The position numbers were made by a program, and so were the translations under genes. Below, piece after piece: positions 28,978 through 37,637 of a DNA stretch of 64,000 nucleotides (position 1 is the first letter of the stretch; every line of letters starts with the position of its first letter). The notes below the pieces were generated by a model. That model had not been told where the DNA came from and did no database searches. It worked only from the letters and a program-made list of their open reading frames with translations. This DNA comes from Chitinophagales bacterium (GTDB lineage: Bacteria > Bacteroidota > Bacteroidia > Chitinophagales > Chitinophagaceae), in the NCBI GenBank assembly GCA_020636495.1, contig JACJXQ010000008.1, positions 2,356,001 through 2,420,000 on the forward strand, in the 5' to 3' direction.

Positions 28978-30410
28978 TTTCCCAATACTGTTGCTAATTC
29001 ATCAAGTAGTAACTGACTTTTCCTAAATGACTTTGTCAATCTATCTATTAATTCTTCACTTGAATATTCATGAGTGTCTTCTACGGTATTAGGATTCTTA
29101 ATATCCAGGTTATAGCCGCGCTCTTTTATATCTTCTACAGATACTTTCCATGCATATTCATTTTCCCTACGGTTGTTCCACCATTTCCTCTCTCTGTCAA
29201 ATTCTTTTATATTAATCGGCTTGGTCTTGTTATAGTTCTTAACGCCTTCCGGGTATGGGTGTTCATAATACCATACTTCTTTGGTGGGTTCACCTTTAGT
29301 AAAAAACAGTAGGTTAGTTTTAATATTAGTATAAGGGGCAAACACGCCATTGGGCAGGCGTACAATAGTGTGCAGGTTGCATTTCTCCAGCAGGTTTTCC
29401 TTTATGCGTGTAGCCACACCTTCACCAAATAAGAAACCATCGGGCAATACCAATCCGCAACGGCCTCCGTCTTTCAGCATATGTATTATCAGCGCCATAA
29501 ACAGGTTGGCCGTCTCCCTTGTACGGAATTGCGCCGGGAAGTTATTTTCTACCCCGTCTTCTTCCATACCTCCAAACGGCGGGTTGGTACAAATCACATC
29601 CACCCTGTCTTTATTAGTCCACTCCGTCCAGCTGCGGTTCAGCAGGTTGTCGTGGTCTATACTGGGCACTTCTATACCATGTAGTATCATGTTGGTAGTA
29701 GCCAGCATATGTGGCAGGGGTTTCTTTTCTACCCCACGTATGTTGTTTTGCAGTTGTGCACGCTCCTCCAGGGTCTTCACCTTTTGGTGGGTGGTTATAT
29801 AGTCCACCACATTGGTCAGGTAGCCCGCAGTCCCGCAGGCAGGGTCCAGCACTGTTTCACCCAGCTTAGGGGCAACCATTTCTACCACAAACTGTGTTAC
29901 AGGCCTTGGAGTATAGAACTCTCCGGCATTGCCCGCACTTTGCAGGTCACGGAGTATCTGTTCGTATATATCGTTAAATGCGTGCCTGTCGGTCTTGCTG
30001 GTAAGCTTAATGCCTGTGTTAATCTTATTGATGACCTGCCGCAGCAGTGTACCGCTTTTCATATAGTTGTAGCTATCCTCAAACACATCACGCACCATCC
30101 GTGCCACATCCTTATTGTTGCGTATGCTCAGGTTCTTAAGAGCCGGAAAGAGGTTATTGTTCACAAAGTCCAGCAATTCATCACCCGTCATTCCTTCTTC
30201 GTCTGCCGCCCACGATGCCCATCTCAGGTCTTTACGTATGGGCGATTTGTAGTTGCTGTTGGTTATCATCCACTCCTGCTCTTTCTCATCAAATATTTTC
30301 AGGAAGAGCATCCACCCTAATTGTGAAATTCGTTGCGCATCACCATCCACACCAGCGTCTTTACGCATGATGTCCTGTATCGCTTTTATTGTACTGCTTA
30401 AATTAGCCAT
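28974..30410 (-). CDS. hsdM: Type I restriction enzyme methyltransferase subunit HsdM
   Basis: 478 residues. The N-terminal helical HsdM_N domain (about 5-135) is followed by an N6-adenine methyltransferase domain with motif I DPACGTAGY (189-197) and the catalytic motif IV NPPF (276-279). It methylates adenine in the site chosen by HsdS and with it forms the M2S core. It is coupled to hsdS by a four-base overlap. The R-repeat cluster at 30426-30629 lies directly before its start and separates it from the DUF559 gene and hsdR. No own promoter with a good TTG/TAnnTTTG pair is visible, so read-through from upstream is likely. Confidence 0.95.
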   Translation of the reverse strand: MANLSSTIKAIQDIMRKDAGVDGDAQRISQLGWMLFLKIFDEKEQEWMITNSNYKSPIRKDLRWASWAADEEGMTGDELLDFVNNNLFPALKNLSIRNNKDVARMVRDVFEDSYNYMKSGTLLRQVINKINTGIKLTSKTDRHAFNDIYEQILRDLQSAGNAGEFYTPRPVTQFVVEMVAPKLGETVLDPACGTAGYLTNVVDYITTHQKVKTLEERAQLQNNIRGVEKKPLPHMLATTNMILHGIEVPSIDHDNLLNRSWTEWTNKDRVDVICTNPPFGGMEEDGVENNFPAQFRTRETANLFMALIIHMLKDGGRCGLVLPDGFLFGEGVATRIKENLLEKCNLHTIVRLPNGVFAPYTNIKTNLLFFTKGEPTKEVWYYEHPYPEGVKNYNKTKPINIKEFDRERKWWNNRRENEYAWKVSVEDIKERGYNLDIKNPNTVEDTHEYSSEELIDRLTKSFRKSQLLLDELATVLGK

Positions 30411-30425
30411 AATCTACCTTTTTAA

Positions 30426-30483
30426 AATTCCCCCTTCGAAGGGGGGTGTCGCCTGTGGCGACGGGGGATGTACACTCGCGCCA
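30426..30483 (-). repeat. R-family short unit before hsdM
   Basis: Perfect CCCCCTTCGAAGGGGG palindrome, then GTCGCC-tgt-GGCGAC and a GGGGGATGTACACTCGCGCC tail. It is directly followed by a long unit, the same order as at 27391-27545. Confidence 0.85.
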
Positions 30484-30580
30484 CAATTCCCCCTTCGAAG
30501 GGGGACATAGGGGGATGTACACTCGCGACAAACATCCTCCGCCCCTCAGACTTCGGGACACCTCCTTCCAAGGAGGAATT
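30484..30580 (-). repeat. R-family long unit between DUF559 gene and hsdM
   Basis: A 97-bp unit nearly identical to 31008-31104. It contains CCCCCTTCGAAGGGGG and the CCTCCTT-cc-AAGGAGG hairpin; the middle GCCCC/GGGAC hairpin is weakened by one change. Confidence 0.9.
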
Positions 30581-30583
30581 CCT

Positions 30584-30629
30584 CAATTTCCCCTTTGAAG
30601 GGGGTGCCGAAGGCGGGGGATGTACTACC
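30584..30629 (-). repeat. R-family short unit overlapping the DUF559 stop codon
   Basis: A shortened unit: a CCCCTTTGAAGGGG hairpin, GCC-gaa-GGC, then GGGGGATGTACTACCC. The TAG stop of the DUF559 gene at 30625-30627 lies within it, so the repeat edge supplies the end of that gene. Confidence 0.75.
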
Positions 30630-31002
30630 CTCGCTGTTGTAATTCCCAAACCACATTTTCAATAATCCGCACCACGCCCTGCATATTCTTTTTTATCTCC
30701 GAATCGGCAAATCTAATAAACACTACCCCATACGCTTCAATTTCCGCCTGCCTTTTTGCATCTTTTATATCAGCCCCTTCAAAATCGTGGGTAATACCAT
30801 CTATCTCTATAACCAGCATCAACTCATGGCAGTAAAAGTCCACTATATATTCCAGTATAGGCACTTGCCTGTGAAACTCAACACCAAAAGCTTTCCTTTG
30901 CAATTGTTTCCATAACAACACTTCGCCCAATATGCCCTGTTTACGAAGCCTTCTCGCAATTTCCTTCAACCTCGGATTATATGGTATTATTTTATTTTTC
31001 AT
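30625..31002 (-). CDS. DUF559 endonuclease-domain protein (PD-(D/E)XK, Vsr-like)
   Basis: 125 residues from the Met at 31002 (MKNKIIPYNPRLKEIARRLR). The DUF559 pattern is clear: a basic N-terminal helix, EVLLWKQLQRKAFGVEFHRQVPI, the core strand YIVDFYCHELMLVIEIDG with catalytic-type D55, E66 and D68, then GITHDFEGADIKDAKRQAEIEAYGVVFIRF. Such proteins are single-domain relatives of the very-short-patch repair nuclease. The frame continues upstream through the repeat at 31008 and would add ...MSPFEGGIVN; family comparison favours the start at 31002. It sits between hsdR and hsdM and is flanked on both sides by same-orientation R repeats, like a cassette. Its role in the R-M system, if any, is unknown. 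Confidence 0.85.
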   Translation of the reverse strand: MKNKIIPYNPRLKEIARRLRKQGILGEVLLWKQLQRKAFGVEFHRQVPILEYIVDFYCHELMLVIEIDGITHDFEGADIKDAKRQAEIEAYGVVFIRFADSEIKKNMQGVVRIIENVVWELQQRG

Positions 31003-31007
31003 ATTCA

Positions 31008-31104
31008 CAATTCCCCCTTCGAAGGGGGACATAGGGGGATGTACACTCGCGACAAACATCCTCCGCCCCTCATACTTCGGGGCACCTCCTTCCAAGGAGG
31101 AATT
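31008..31104 (-). repeat. R-family long unit between hsdR and DUF559 gene
   Basis: The best preserved long unit. Three intact hairpins: CCCCCTTCGAAGGGGG, GCCCC-tcatactt-CGGGGC and CCTCCTT-cc-AAGGAGG. It starts four bases after the hsdR stop and ends five bases before the DUF559 start, so it fills the whole spacer. Confidence 0.9.
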
Positions 31105-31107
31105 CTA

Positions 31108-33507
31108 TTATCCTATTTGATATAATTCATTTTCTAAATCATGTATAGCTTTTTGGTAGGCATCCATACCACCAAACAGTTCTATGATCTCACGGGGAGA
31201 GCCATAATCTGTAAGCGGGTCGAGTGCCAGTACCTGTGTATTTTCCAATGTGGTTACTCCTTCGTCAGCATATTTATCCAACAGTGCCTCCAGCACATTG
31301 CGGGCTTCGTCACCATATTTGGTAAAGTAGTTGCGCTTTTTCACGTTGTTGGCACGTTCTTTTCGTGTCAGCGGTGGCTGGTCGTAAGCTACATGGCATA
31401 CCAGGTCAAAAAGGTCCAGCTCTTTATCTACCGCATTACGCAGGTCGTTTACCAATACGCCTTGCTCTTCCAGTTCTCTTATTATCGCATCCTTACGGTC
31501 AGCCTCATTCCACCTGCTTAAAAATGCTTCCAGGGATGTGTAATGGTTGAGTACAATATCCCTTGTATGGTCTTTCAGGGAAACGGTTACAGGCTTACCG
31601 TCTTTATCGAAGTACATTTCACGGGTATTCAGCACAGTTACATCCACTCCATTCACATAAATTTTGGCTCTTGGTTCGCCTACCTTGCTACCCAGATTAC
31701 CTATCGGGTATCTTACTTGTGGTTGTTCAAAGGTTACTTCAGTACCGTCAATATCGGTTGTGTCAGTAGCAGCTTCCGTTTCCTCCTGTTCCACTTTGCC
31801 CAGGTCTTCGTCTTCGCCAGCAATTTTAACTCGTACCGGGTCTCCATCAAACTCCTTATCCGCAAACAGGTCTGTAACATTCCTGAAATCGAGTATAGTA
31901 AAATATAGTTTTTCAAACTCCTCATTGATACGTGTACCCCTGCCTATTATCTGCTTAAACTCTGTCATACTCTGGATATTACTATCCAATACTATCACTT
32001 TACAGGTCTGTGCATCCACACCCGTGGTCATCAGCTTACTTGTGGTGGCTATTACAGGGTACTTTTCTTCGGGGTTGATAAAATTGTCCAGTTCTCGCTT
32101 GCCCTCGTCATTATCCCCTGTTATCTGCATTACATACTTATGATTTTGCGCCACAAGGTCTGCATTATGTTTTGCTATGGCAGAGCGCATACGTTCCGCA
32201 TGGTCTATATCCACACAAAACACTATGGTCTTGGCAAAGCGGTCAGTCCCTTTCAGGAATTCGGTCAACTTTTTAGCCACCATATCCGTACGCTCATCAA
32301 TTACAATGTTCTTGTCGTAATCCTTTCTATTGTAAATACGGTCTTCAACTTCTTTACCAGCTTTGTCTGTTTTACCTTTCTCCGGCCTCCAGCCCTCATA
32401 GTCCACATTCAGCCCTATGCGTACTACTCTGTATGGTGCAAGGAACCCATCATCAATACCTTGTTTCAACGAGTAGGTATAGATGGGGTCTCCAAAGTAT
32501 TCGCTATTGGATATCTCTTTAGTCTCCCTTGGGGTAGCCGTAAGACCTATATGTGTAGCCTTGCTGAAGTAATTAAGTATTTCCCTCCATGCGCTGTCGT
32601 CTTTAGCACTTCCTCTGTGGCACTCATCTATTATCACAAGGTCGAAGAAGTCAGGAGAAAACTCTTTATATACATTAGCATCTTCATCACTACCTGTTAA
32701 GCCTTGGTATAGAGCGAGGTATATTTCATAGCTCTTATCAATTTGCCTGTGTTTCACCACAGTCATTTTATCCCTGAAATGTTTAAAATCCCCTCTTTTT
32801 GTCTGATCTATCAAAGCATTCCTGTCAGCAAGGAATAATATCCTCTTTTTTGCGCCTGCCTTCCATAGTCTGTGAACAATCTGGAATGCTGTATATGTTT
32901 TACCCGTACCGGTAGCCATTACCAGCAATATTCTATCCTGCCCTTTAGCTACAGCCTCAATGGTTCTGTTAATGGCTATCTGTTGGTAATAGCGAGGCTT
33001 TCGCCCGCTACCATCAGAATAATAGTCCTGCGCAACTATTTGCTCTTCTTCAGGTGTGGTAATACCCTTGTATTTTTTATAGCGCTCCCATAATTGCTCA
33101 GGAGCCGGAAACTGATCTAATGTAAGCTCCGTCTCAATATTGCTGCCTTCTGCTGTCTTATCGTGAAACAAAAAACCATCGCCATTACTGCTGAACACAC
33201 ATGGAATATCTAATGTATCAGCATAGCCTAAAGCCTGCTGTATGCCTGAGCGTATGGTGTGATTATTGTCTTTAGCCTCAATGATAGCAATGGGAATATC
33301 AGGCTTGTAATAGAGTATATAATCAGCCCGTTTGCGCTTTCCCCTTGTAGTGAGTTTCCCCTTTACAAATATCTTACCGTCTGTAAATGACACCTCCTCT
33401 AATACCTGCAACTCTACATCCCACCCTGCATTTGCAATAGCCGGTGTAATGTACTTGGTACAGATATCCCTTTCGGACAATGACTTTTTATCAATTCTAT
33501 CGGTCAT
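31108..33507 (-). CDS. hsdR: Type I restriction enzyme endonuclease/translocase subunit HsdR
   Basis: 799 residues. The N-terminal nuclease domain has D62 and E77-x-K79 (ADYIL...AIIEAKD). The SF2 translocase has ATGTGKT (198-204), DECHRGS (294-300), LTATPRE (about 320) and a motif VI-like QIIGRGTRI. The C-terminal EcoEI_R_C-type region (about 640-790) contacts the M2S core. It pumps DNA and cuts when unmethylated sites are met. It is first in the operon (hsdR, DUF559, hsdM, hsdS). The acidic stretch around 560-600 (EEDLG... TEAATDTTDID) is a likely linker. No clear promoter of the TTG/TAnnTTTG type is seen in the ~100 bp upstream. Confidence 0.95.
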   Translation of the reverse strand: MTDRIDKKSLSERDICTKYITPAIANAGWDVELQVLEEVSFTDGKIFVKGKLTTRGKRKRADYILYYKPDIPIAIIEAKDNNHTIRSGIQQALGYADTLDIPCVFSSNGDGFLFHDKTAEGSNIETELTLDQFPAPEQLWERYKKYKGITTPEEEQIVAQDYYSDGSGRKPRYYQQIAINRTIEAVAKGQDRILLVMATGTGKTYTAFQIVHRLWKAGAKKRILFLADRNALIDQTKRGDFKHFRDKMTVVKHRQIDKSYEIYLALYQGLTGSDEDANVYKEFSPDFFDLVIIDECHRGSAKDDSAWREILNYFSKATHIGLTATPRETKEISNSEYFGDPIYTYSLKQGIDDGFLAPYRVVRIGLNVDYEGWRPEKGKTDKAGKEVEDRIYNRKDYDKNIVIDERTDMVAKKLTEFLKGTDRFAKTIVFCVDIDHAERMRSAIAKHNADLVAQNHKYVMQITGDNDEGKRELDNFINPEEKYPVIATTSKLMTTGVDAQTCKVIVLDSNIQSMTEFKQIIGRGTRINEEFEKLYFTILDFRNVTDLFADKEFDGDPVRVKIAGEDEDLGKVEQEETEAATDTTDIDGTEVTFEQPQVRYPIGNLGSKVGEPRAKIYVNGVDVTVLNTREMYFDKDGKPVTVSLKDHTRDIVLNHYTSLEAFLSRWNEADRKDAIIRELEEQGVLVNDLRNAVDKELDLFDLVCHVAYDQPPLTRKERANNVKKRNYFTKYGDEARNVLEALLDKYADEGVTTLENTQVLALDPLTDYGSPREIIELFGGMDAYQKAIHDLENELYQIG

Positions 33508-33609
33508 CAGGGTATACTAAACTGGTTAGTGGCTCAAGATAATCTGTTTCCAGCTACTGTCATAGGGTATTTTCCCCCTTATTAATGTAGGGTTTGATTG
33601 TTTTAAATT

Positions 33610-33640
33610 TGCATAGAATTTATTATTTGCGTATATTTGT
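33610..33640 (+). promoter_or_regulatory. Possible promoter for a short untranslated RNA
   Basis: On the plus strand TTTG, a 20-bp spacer, and TATATTTG (33633-33640). No plausible plus-strand gene follows, but a strong intrinsic terminator lies at 33716-33743, so a transcript of about 95 nt is possible. The region 33508-33910 otherwise holds only AT-rich sequence without a supported gene. Confidence 0.4.
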
Positions 33641-33715
33641 TATAATAAAACAACCCCATCAAACCGCAAAAACGGCATGAAGCATATACGATCCCACGAT
33701 AATTTATTACAAACA

Positions 33716-33743
33716 AAAAGTCCCGCATTAGCGGGACTTTTTT
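33716..33743 (-). terminator. Bidirectional intrinsic terminator after the decarboxylase gene
   Basis: A 9-bp stem, AAGTCCCGC/GCGGGACTT, with a loop of four bases and T runs on both strands. On the minus strand it lies about 170 bp beyond the decarboxylase stop; on the plus strand it would end the possible small RNA that starts near 33648. Confidence 0.8.
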
Positions 33744-33910
33744 ATAAATTGTTAAGTACAACACGTTTACCATTTTACTTAACAAAACTTAACAATCATA
33801 ACCACAGAACACTACCAATCAATGAGTTACAACACCCCTCAATTAACTTTCAGTTAAACTCTAAGAAAGCTTTACTTAACAAATTACACCTTGAACCGGT
33901 TAAGAATAAC

Positions 33911-35155
33911 CTACGCCTCGGTAACATTAACAGCTTTCAGTTCTTCGATGAAGGCCTGGAGGTGTTCTATCTCTACGTGGTCCATCACTACTATTTTGTA
34001 CCACTGCACTTGCTGTCCGTGGCTGTCGGGCACAAGGCCGTATTTTACGGCAAGCGCATGGGGCACATGCCCGGCACGTATGGTAATGATGTTCATCCTG
34101 GGGTAACGGTAGTAAGACACACCAAGGGCGTCGAGTTGTTGGCAACACCAGTCGGTACGGTACAGCAGCTTGTTGATCTTCTCGAACCAGCCGTGTGGGC
34201 CGTAGGTCATCAGTATCATCCATATGGCTATGGCATTGGCGCCGGAGCGGCTGCCGCTGAGGGTGATGTCCATGCCGTGTACGTATTGCGCCTCTTTGGT
34301 GAAGACATACTGCATGAGCCCCTTGCGCGCCAGGAATACGCCTGTGCCATAGGGCGCCTGCAACATTTTGTGTGCATCGAGGGTAACAGACGATACGTGG
34401 GGGTTGCTGAAGTTGACCGTAGACTCAGGCGTGCTTGTAGGATAGATAAAACCACCAAAAGCGCCGTCGAGGTGCAGCCTGAACTGTGCATTGTGCTGCT
34501 GCATGGCGGCTACGTACAGTTCGGGGTCGTCTACACTGCCAAACATGGTGGTGGCCATGTTGGATATGATGATGAAATATTTTATTCCGTTGGCCATGGC
34601 TGTTTCTACTACACCGTTCAGCCCGGCGGGGATGATGGCCCTTGTATCGTTGGCCACGGGTACGCTGTACCAGTTGAGGTTGAGCAGGTTGGCGGCTTTG
34701 GCTATGGAGTAGTGGGTATCTTCGGAGCCGATGAGGGCTATTTCCTGCTGCCCTGCCCCGTGCTCCTGCATAAAGTAGTTGCGGTATATCCATGCGGCCT
34801 GTATGTTGGCTTCGGTACCTCCGCCCGCTACATAGCCGTCGCAGCTCTGGTCTTCGGCCTTGAGCACGTCTACGGCCAGCAGTTCTATCACTTCGCGCTC
34901 TATATCCTGCGTGCCTTTAAAAAAGTCTTCGGATTCGCCCAGGGTATGACAACCGATGTGGTTGGGATTGGCTACATAGGTACGCAACAGGGGGGCATCC
35001 TTGAGGAAAGGGGCCTGCTCGTAAAACACGTTGCCGTCGAGCCGGGAGGCGGGTACGCCCAGCGATACCTTTTGTTTGTAGTCAATATTCTGCGCCAGCG
35101 CATTTGTGATCCTTGCATCCTGCTGCGCGTGCGACAGCTTTTTCCAATACTTCAT
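33911..35155 (-). CDS. PLP-dependent group II amino acid decarboxylase family protein
   Basis: 414 residues. PLP-site landmarks are GGGTEANIQAAWIYRNYF (about 111-128), H148 in SEDTHYSIAKAANLL (stacks on the cofactor), D230 in HLDGAFGGF and the Schiff-base lysine K263 in LDAHKMLQAPYG. This fits the glutamate/aromatic/aspartate decarboxylase family, with some resemblance to archaeal MfnA. Substrate preference cannot be told. At 414 residues it is shorter than GadB. It is a single gene between the hsd region and the SulP gene; a TAGTTTTG box at 35172-35179 could be its -7 element. Confidence 0.88.
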   Translation of the reverse strand: MKYWKKLSHAQQDARITNALAQNIDYKQKVSLGVPASRLDGNVFYEQAPFLKDAPLLRTYVANPNHIGCHTLGESEDFFKGTQDIEREVIELLAVDVLKAEDQSCDGYVAGGGTEANIQAAWIYRNYFMQEHGAGQQEIALIGSEDTHYSIAKAANLLNLNWYSVPVANDTRAIIPAGLNGVVETAMANGIKYFIIISNMATTMFGSVDDPELYVAAMQQHNAQFRLHLDGAFGGFIYPTSTPESTVNFSNPHVSSVTLDAHKMLQAPYGTGVFLARKGLMQYVFTKEAQYVHGMDITLSGSRSGANAIAIWMILMTYGPHGWFEKINKLLYRTDWCCQQLDALGVSYYRYPRMNIITIRAGHVPHALAVKYGLVPDSHGQQVQWYKIVVMDHVEIEHLQAFIEELKAVNVTEA

Positions 35156-35220
35156 CCCTTCAATTTTGCCGCAAAACTATCGTTTTTGTACAAAACGGGG
35201 GTGATGAATGTCATCTGTGG

Positions 35221-37467
35221 CTATTGCTGCGGCACTGTAGCCTGTAGTTTAGACACTAACGCATCGGAGAATTGTATCATCTTATCTATCTCGGCAGCGC
35301 GTGAAAAACGCAGCGATTTGAACACCAGCAGGGCTTTACCGTCGCTTTCTATATGGTACACTTCCTCATTCTCAAGAAAGTTTATAATATGGTCGGTAAG
35401 GAAGAATTTGCGGATGGCTTCTTCGTCCTCGCCTTTCAGCAAAAACTGGTTGGAGAATTTGCTGAAGAGCTTAAAGTCGATGTCTTTGTACTTGGGCAAG
35501 GATTTCACGCGGTCGAATATTTTTTCGAACAGGCCTTCGGCTTCGAGTGTAAATTCGGGTATGGTGTACGGCATCTGTATCACCTGTACGGTGGTGTGGT
35601 ACACTTCTGTGGCCACCAGCGCACCTTCGTCGAAGGTAATATCGCTCAGTTCCCACGAAACGCCTGTGTCTTTGTACTCGCCTGTTATTACGTTGGTCTT
35701 ATATTCTATCGGCCTCGACTCGAAGAAATGGAAACGGTACAGGTCGTACACCTCCCACTCTATCTCGGGCCTGTACACCCAATCGTTGGCAATGGCCAGT
35801 TTCTTCAATTCTACCTGGCGGGATGACAGGCGCACGGGCATGGGTGAGGTCTGGCTCTTGAGCGCAAAGCGGTGGTTGGTAGAGGCTACGTGGTGTTCTG
35901 CACCTGTTATCTTCACCTTGCCGCCATTGAGCCTGTGCATGCGCTTGAAATCGTCGAGGTTTTCGAGTACGGTCATGTCTACCAGCCGGGCGGTGGAGAT
36001 GTTGATCTTGAGCCGGGCTCCTTTGGGCACCTGGTCGAGCAGCTTGTTCAGCCGCAGCATTGTGAGGAAGTTGGCGACGCCTTTTATCTTTAGTTCATAG
36101 CTACCGTCTTTCTTTTCTATCAGCCTGTTGCCTGTTTTAAATACCATCCTGAAAAATACGGTCACGGGTACCCTTGCCAGCAGTATGTGTACCCCTAGCG
36201 TAACGACGATACCGCCCAGTATGCCCCATAGCAGGTTGGTGTACAGGGTGATGATCATAGTACCCACCATGAACAAGAGTTGCTCCATACCCTGGCCGTA
36301 GCTATTAGCGTATACCCTTGGAGCCGTCAGCTTAAACCCGCTGAAAACGAGTATGGCAGCAAGGGCCGCCAGTGGCACCATTTGCAGATAAGGAGACAGT
36401 ATGAATACAAAAACCAGTATCAGTATACCATGAAAGAAATTAGACCATCTTGTACGGCCATTGTTGTGCACGTTTACGGTACTGCGCAGGATAACCGTCA
36501 CAACAGGCAGGCCGCCTATAGCGCCGGATACCATGGTACTCAGCCCCACGGCAACAAGGTCTTTGTTCAGGTTGGTTTTGCGTTTGTAGGGGTCTATCTT
36601 GTCAACGGCTTTGGTACTGGCAAGGGTTTCAACAGTAGTAATGAGAGATATAGAAATAACCACCAGCCAGAACGAACCTGTATGCAGTTTGGAGAAATCA
36701 GGAAACATAACGCCGTCCAGTATATTATGCGGAATAGACACCAGCATATCGGGTCCTACGTTATAAGACTTTCCGAATAGCTCAATGGCGTGCGGCTCAA
36801 AAAAGTTGAAGGCAAATACGAATGGTACCGCCAGTATCAACACCCACATAGGCGCAGGCAGAAAATGGAAGAATTTATAACTGATACGCGCGTGGAAGAT
36901 CAGCAGCAGCATACCCAGCAGGGATATAACCGCCACAAAGGGGTTTACCTGCTTTATGTTCCTGAACACATCCAGCAATACACCTACCATATTTTTCGCA
37001 TCGGACGTGGTGCCCAGTGCTACGTGCAGCTGTTTGGCCACGATAATAACACCGATGGCCGCCAGTATACCGTGAATAACAGACGAGGGGATCATCTCGG
37101 CTATTCTGCCCAGCCTGAATATGCCCAGCACCACCTGTATGCCACCGGAAACGATAAAAGCCGCAAGAATATAATTAAAGGTATGCCATGTTCCATCGTC
37201 CAGCATACCTATGGCCACGAGCACAAGGGCGATGAGTGAGTTTGCCGGGCCATTGATAGCCACGTGGCTGCCACGGAGAAACGTAGTGACCACGCCACCC
37301 ACCACGGCGGATATTACCCCAGACATATGCGGGGCTCCGGCTGCTATGGCTATACCCAAAGCAAGCGGCAAAGCTACAAGCGATACGCTGACAGCAGCTA
37401 CCAGGTCGTTACGCCAGTTTTGCGCAAGACCTTTGAACCAGTCAGAGGGGGTGTTATGAGCTGGCAT
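35221..37467 (-). CDS. SulP-family anion transporter with STAS domain and long C-terminal extension
   Basis: 748 residues. The N-terminal domain (about 12-430) has 10-14 hydrophobic segments and the SulP signatures LVALPLALGIAIAAGAP and HVAINGPANSL. A STAS domain (about 465-555, KIKGVANFLTMLRLNKLLDQVP ... ITGAEHH) follows. About 190 further residues (YDLYRFHFFESRPIEYKTN to the end) match no domain I know. SulP proteins in bacteria carry sulfate, bicarbonate or C4-dicarboxylates; the substrate is not evident and no carbonic anhydrase gene is adjacent. The start at 37467 is placed before MPAHNTPSDWFKGLAQNWRN, a normal SulP beginning. Confidence 0.9.
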   Translation of the reverse strand: MPAHNTPSDWFKGLAQNWRNDLVAAVSVSLVALPLALGIAIAAGAPHMSGVISAVVGGVVTTFLRGSHVAINGPANSLIALVLVAIGMLDDGTWHTFNYILAAFIVSGGIQVVLGIFRLGRIAEMIPSSVIHGILAAIGVIIVAKQLHVALGTTSDAKNMVGVLLDVFRNIKQVNPFVAVISLLGMLLLIFHARISYKFFHFLPAPMWVLILAVPFVFAFNFFEPHAIELFGKSYNVGPDMLVSIPHNILDGVMFPDFSKLHTGSFWLVVISISLITTVETLASTKAVDKIDPYKRKTNLNKDLVAVGLSTMVSGAIGGLPVVTVILRSTVNVHNNGRTRWSNFFHGILILVFVFILSPYLQMVPLAALAAILVFSGFKLTAPRVYANSYGQGMEQLLFMVGTMIITLYTNLLWGILGGIVVTLGVHILLARVPVTVFFRMVFKTGNRLIEKKDGSYELKIKGVANFLTMLRLNKLLDQVPKGARLKINISTARLVDMTVLENLDDFKRMHRLNGGKVKITGAEHHVASTNHRFALKSQTSPMPVRLSSRQVELKKLAIANDWVYRPEIEWEVYDLYRFHFFESRPIEYKTNVITGEYKDTGVSWELSDITFDEGALVATEVYHTTVQVIQMPYTIPEFTLEAEGLFEKIFDRVKSLPKYKDIDFKLFSKFSNQFLLKGEDEEAIRKFFLTDHIINFLENEEVYHIESDGKALLVFKSLRFSRAAEIDKMIQFSDALVSKLQATVPQQ

Positions 37468-37585
37468 TTAGTTATAATATGTTTTATATATCAGGGGCCG
37501 TCATTCTCACCTGTCACTTCACTGCCCGTTAGTCGAAACGAGAATATACGGATTTTTTTAAAACATCAGGCATTTCAATTATTAC

Positions 37586-37615
37586 TTGTATGAACAGGCA
37601 ATAGGAGTATTTTTG
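37586..37615 (+). promoter_or_regulatory. Promoter of the SDR-VOC gene pair
   Basis: TTG at 37586-37588, a 19-bp spacer, and TATTTTTG at 37608-37615 form a full Bacteroidota-type promoter. Transcription would start near 37622, leaving a leader of about 16 nt before the ATG at 37638. Confidence 0.75.
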
Positions 37616-37637
37616 CCTGAACAGCAATATTTCCGAG

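Noticed and set aside
30422..30665. Small open frames on both strands over the R repeats (translations such as ...PPSKGE... and ...FEGG...)
   Set aside because: They consist of repeat sequence only. The repeats happen to be open in several frames, and base-pair covariation points to structure rather than protein.
27391..31104. CRISPR array
   Set aside because: The repeats are few, unequal in length, separated by genes, and have no regular spacers; no cas genes are present.
33603..33785. 60-codon minus-strand frame
   Set aside because: It runs through a bidirectional terminator, has no domain and no start context.
33677..36100. 807-codon open frame on the plus strand
   Set aside because: It lies almost wholly antisense to the decarboxylase and SulP genes, both with clear family motifs. 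Its translation is rich in Val, Tyr, Gly and His in a way that mirrors reverse-strand coding, and shows no domain.
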